This document shows positions 63,701-64,000 of a stretch of 64,000 nucleotides of DNA, piece after piece. The position numbers and the translations under genes were made by a program. The notes beneath the pieces were generated by a model. That model saw only the letters and a list, made by a program, of their open reading frames with translations. It did not search any database and had not been told where the DNA came from. Origin of the DNA: Hirudinaria manillensis (taxonomy: Eukaryota > Annelida > Clitellata > Hirudinida > Hirudinidae); contig CM067531.1 in the NCBI GenBank assembly GCA_034509925.1, positions 6,343,319 to 6,407,318 of the forward strand, read 5' to 3'. Within the stretch, counting starts at the first letter, position 1. Every line of letters starts with the position of its first letter.

Positions 63701-64000
63701 ATGGATTTTTAAAAAGAACGCTAGACTGTTTTTGCGTTTGCAGGAGGAGAAGGAAAGTTATACTGGTGAGACATCGAACATAATCAGTAATTCCCTCAAG
63801 ATGTCAATGAACCAGGAAGAAATAATGTCTGTCACCTCATCATCCATTTACCCCACAATGCCGGTTGGCATTAAGGTCGACTCAAATTGCTTGTAGTTTT
63901 TGTTTCTTCGCTTTTCTCCTTAAATATGAGTTGTTCCGAATGAATTATTCTTTCGTATAAATTTACTTTGCAGACGAATGTGGAAGCCAAGAGTGCATCG
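54721..64000 (+). CDS. Ankyrin (membrane-skeleton adaptor), 5' part
   Basis: Exons: 54721-54816, 55370-55471, 55535-55633, 56054-56152, 57140-57238, 57370-57561, 58004-58036, 58358-58456, 58668-58766, 59226-59423, 59504-59602, 59689-59787, 60638-60835, 61010-61207, 61283-61480, 61546-61644, 62248-62445, 62506-62604, 62683-62781, 62860-63034, 63527-63606, 63744-about 63875, 63974 onward past the window edge. About 939 residues are present. After [14 protein letters not shown] there are 24 ankyrin repeats, the number in ANK1/2/3 and UNC-44, from [20 protein letters not shown] to [20 protein letters not shown]. Examples are [18 protein letters not shown] and [20 protein letters not shown]. The linker to the ZU5 domain begins near 63034. 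Ankyrins tie ion channels and adhesion proteins to spectrin. ZU5, UPA and death domains lie beyond the window. Whether exon 22 ends at 63863 or 63875 is open. Confidence 0.95.
55634..56053. other. Ankyrin intron, nothing recognised
   Basis: AT-rich intron sequence with no repeat or coding signal. Confidence 0.4.
56153..57139. other. Ankyrin intron with a possible reverse-transcriptase scrap
   Basis: Two adjacent plus-strand frames at 56455-56893 read like broken protein. The second, with [20 protein letters not shown], recalls the thumb region of LINE reverse transcriptases ('xxPLxxKxxLxxxxIxPxL'). The match is short and uncertain. Confidence 0.25.
57845..57906. repeat. (GGAT)n microsatellite in an ankyrin intron
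   Basis: About 15 perfect tetranucleotide units of tgga/atgg, continuing with variants (ggacggagggg) to about 57920. Confidence 0.95.
59788..60637. other. Ankyrin intron, nothing recognised
   Basis: 850-base intron between repeats 12 and 13. Its short open frames show no ankyrin or transposon features. Confidence 0.4.
61645..62247. other. Ankyrin intron, nothing recognised
   Basis: 603-base AT-rich intron between repeats 19 and 20. Confidence 0.4.
63035..63526. other. Ankyrin intron after the repeat domain
   Basis: 492-base intron rich in aat and taa runs. Alternative exons are common here in ankyrins but none is evident. Confidence 0.4.

Overview
This is nuclear DNA of an animal. It is AT-rich and carries spliced genes with GT-AG introns, metazoan-specific families (ankyrin, TCF/LEF, TRIM-NHL) and decayed eukaryotic transposons. 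The N-terminal half of the TCF protein resembles arthropod Pangolin (the DEVK..KDEG motif, the NPPPAH.GI..(6)DPKTG block), so an arthropod or other ecdysozoan is my best guess. This placement is inference from one protein. I found no rRNA, tRNA, CRISPR or prokaryotic signal.

Layout, left to right. A degenerate hAT-like transposase lies at about 830-1680 (-). The eight-exon DCAF7/WDR68 gene spans 3410-8086 (-), with a Tc3-like transposon relic in its first intron. A 3.35-kb GC-ended DNA transposon (8971-12324) carries a broken DDE-type transposase and a broken DUF4806 protein, and contains a 433-bp tandem duplication. A LINE relic lies at 13215-14095 (+). An intronless TRIM-NHL ubiquitin-ligase gene is at 15119-17164 (-). 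A second Tc3-like relic (19130-20560, -) is split by a 5'-truncated LINE with an unusually long target duplication. A 15-exon long-chain acyl-CoA synthetase (ACSL3/4 type) follows at 21392-26363 (+), then a POLDIP3/SKAR-like RNA-binding protein at 27780-29500 (+) and a GPRIN-family protein at 31383-32606 (-). The stretch 32.6-39.2 kb is gene-poor and holds a LINE reverse-transcriptase relic and a SINE-like repeat. An MZB1-like ER protein is at 39262-40075 (+). TCF/LEF is at 41483-48853 (+), mitochondrial phenylalanyl-tRNA synthetase FARS2 at 50647-54284 (-), and the 5' part of a canonical 24-repeat ankyrin at 54721-64000 (+), which runs off the right edge.

For DCAF7, ACSL, POLDIP3, MZB1, TCF, FARS2 and the ankyrin I built exon models by hand from splice sites and homology. 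The exon lengths of each complete model sum to an exact multiple of three with consistent phases, which is strong internal support. The genes are unrelated housekeeping and developmental genes with no operon-like logic. FARS2 and ankyrin are divergent, with only 436 bp between their start codons. The surprising material is mostly in the transposons: the DUF4806-carrying element with its perfect internal duplication, the nested LINE-in-Tc3, and several small inverted-repeat elements. A TCF without an evident C-clamp and invertebrate homologues of MZB1 and GPRIN are also worth a second look.
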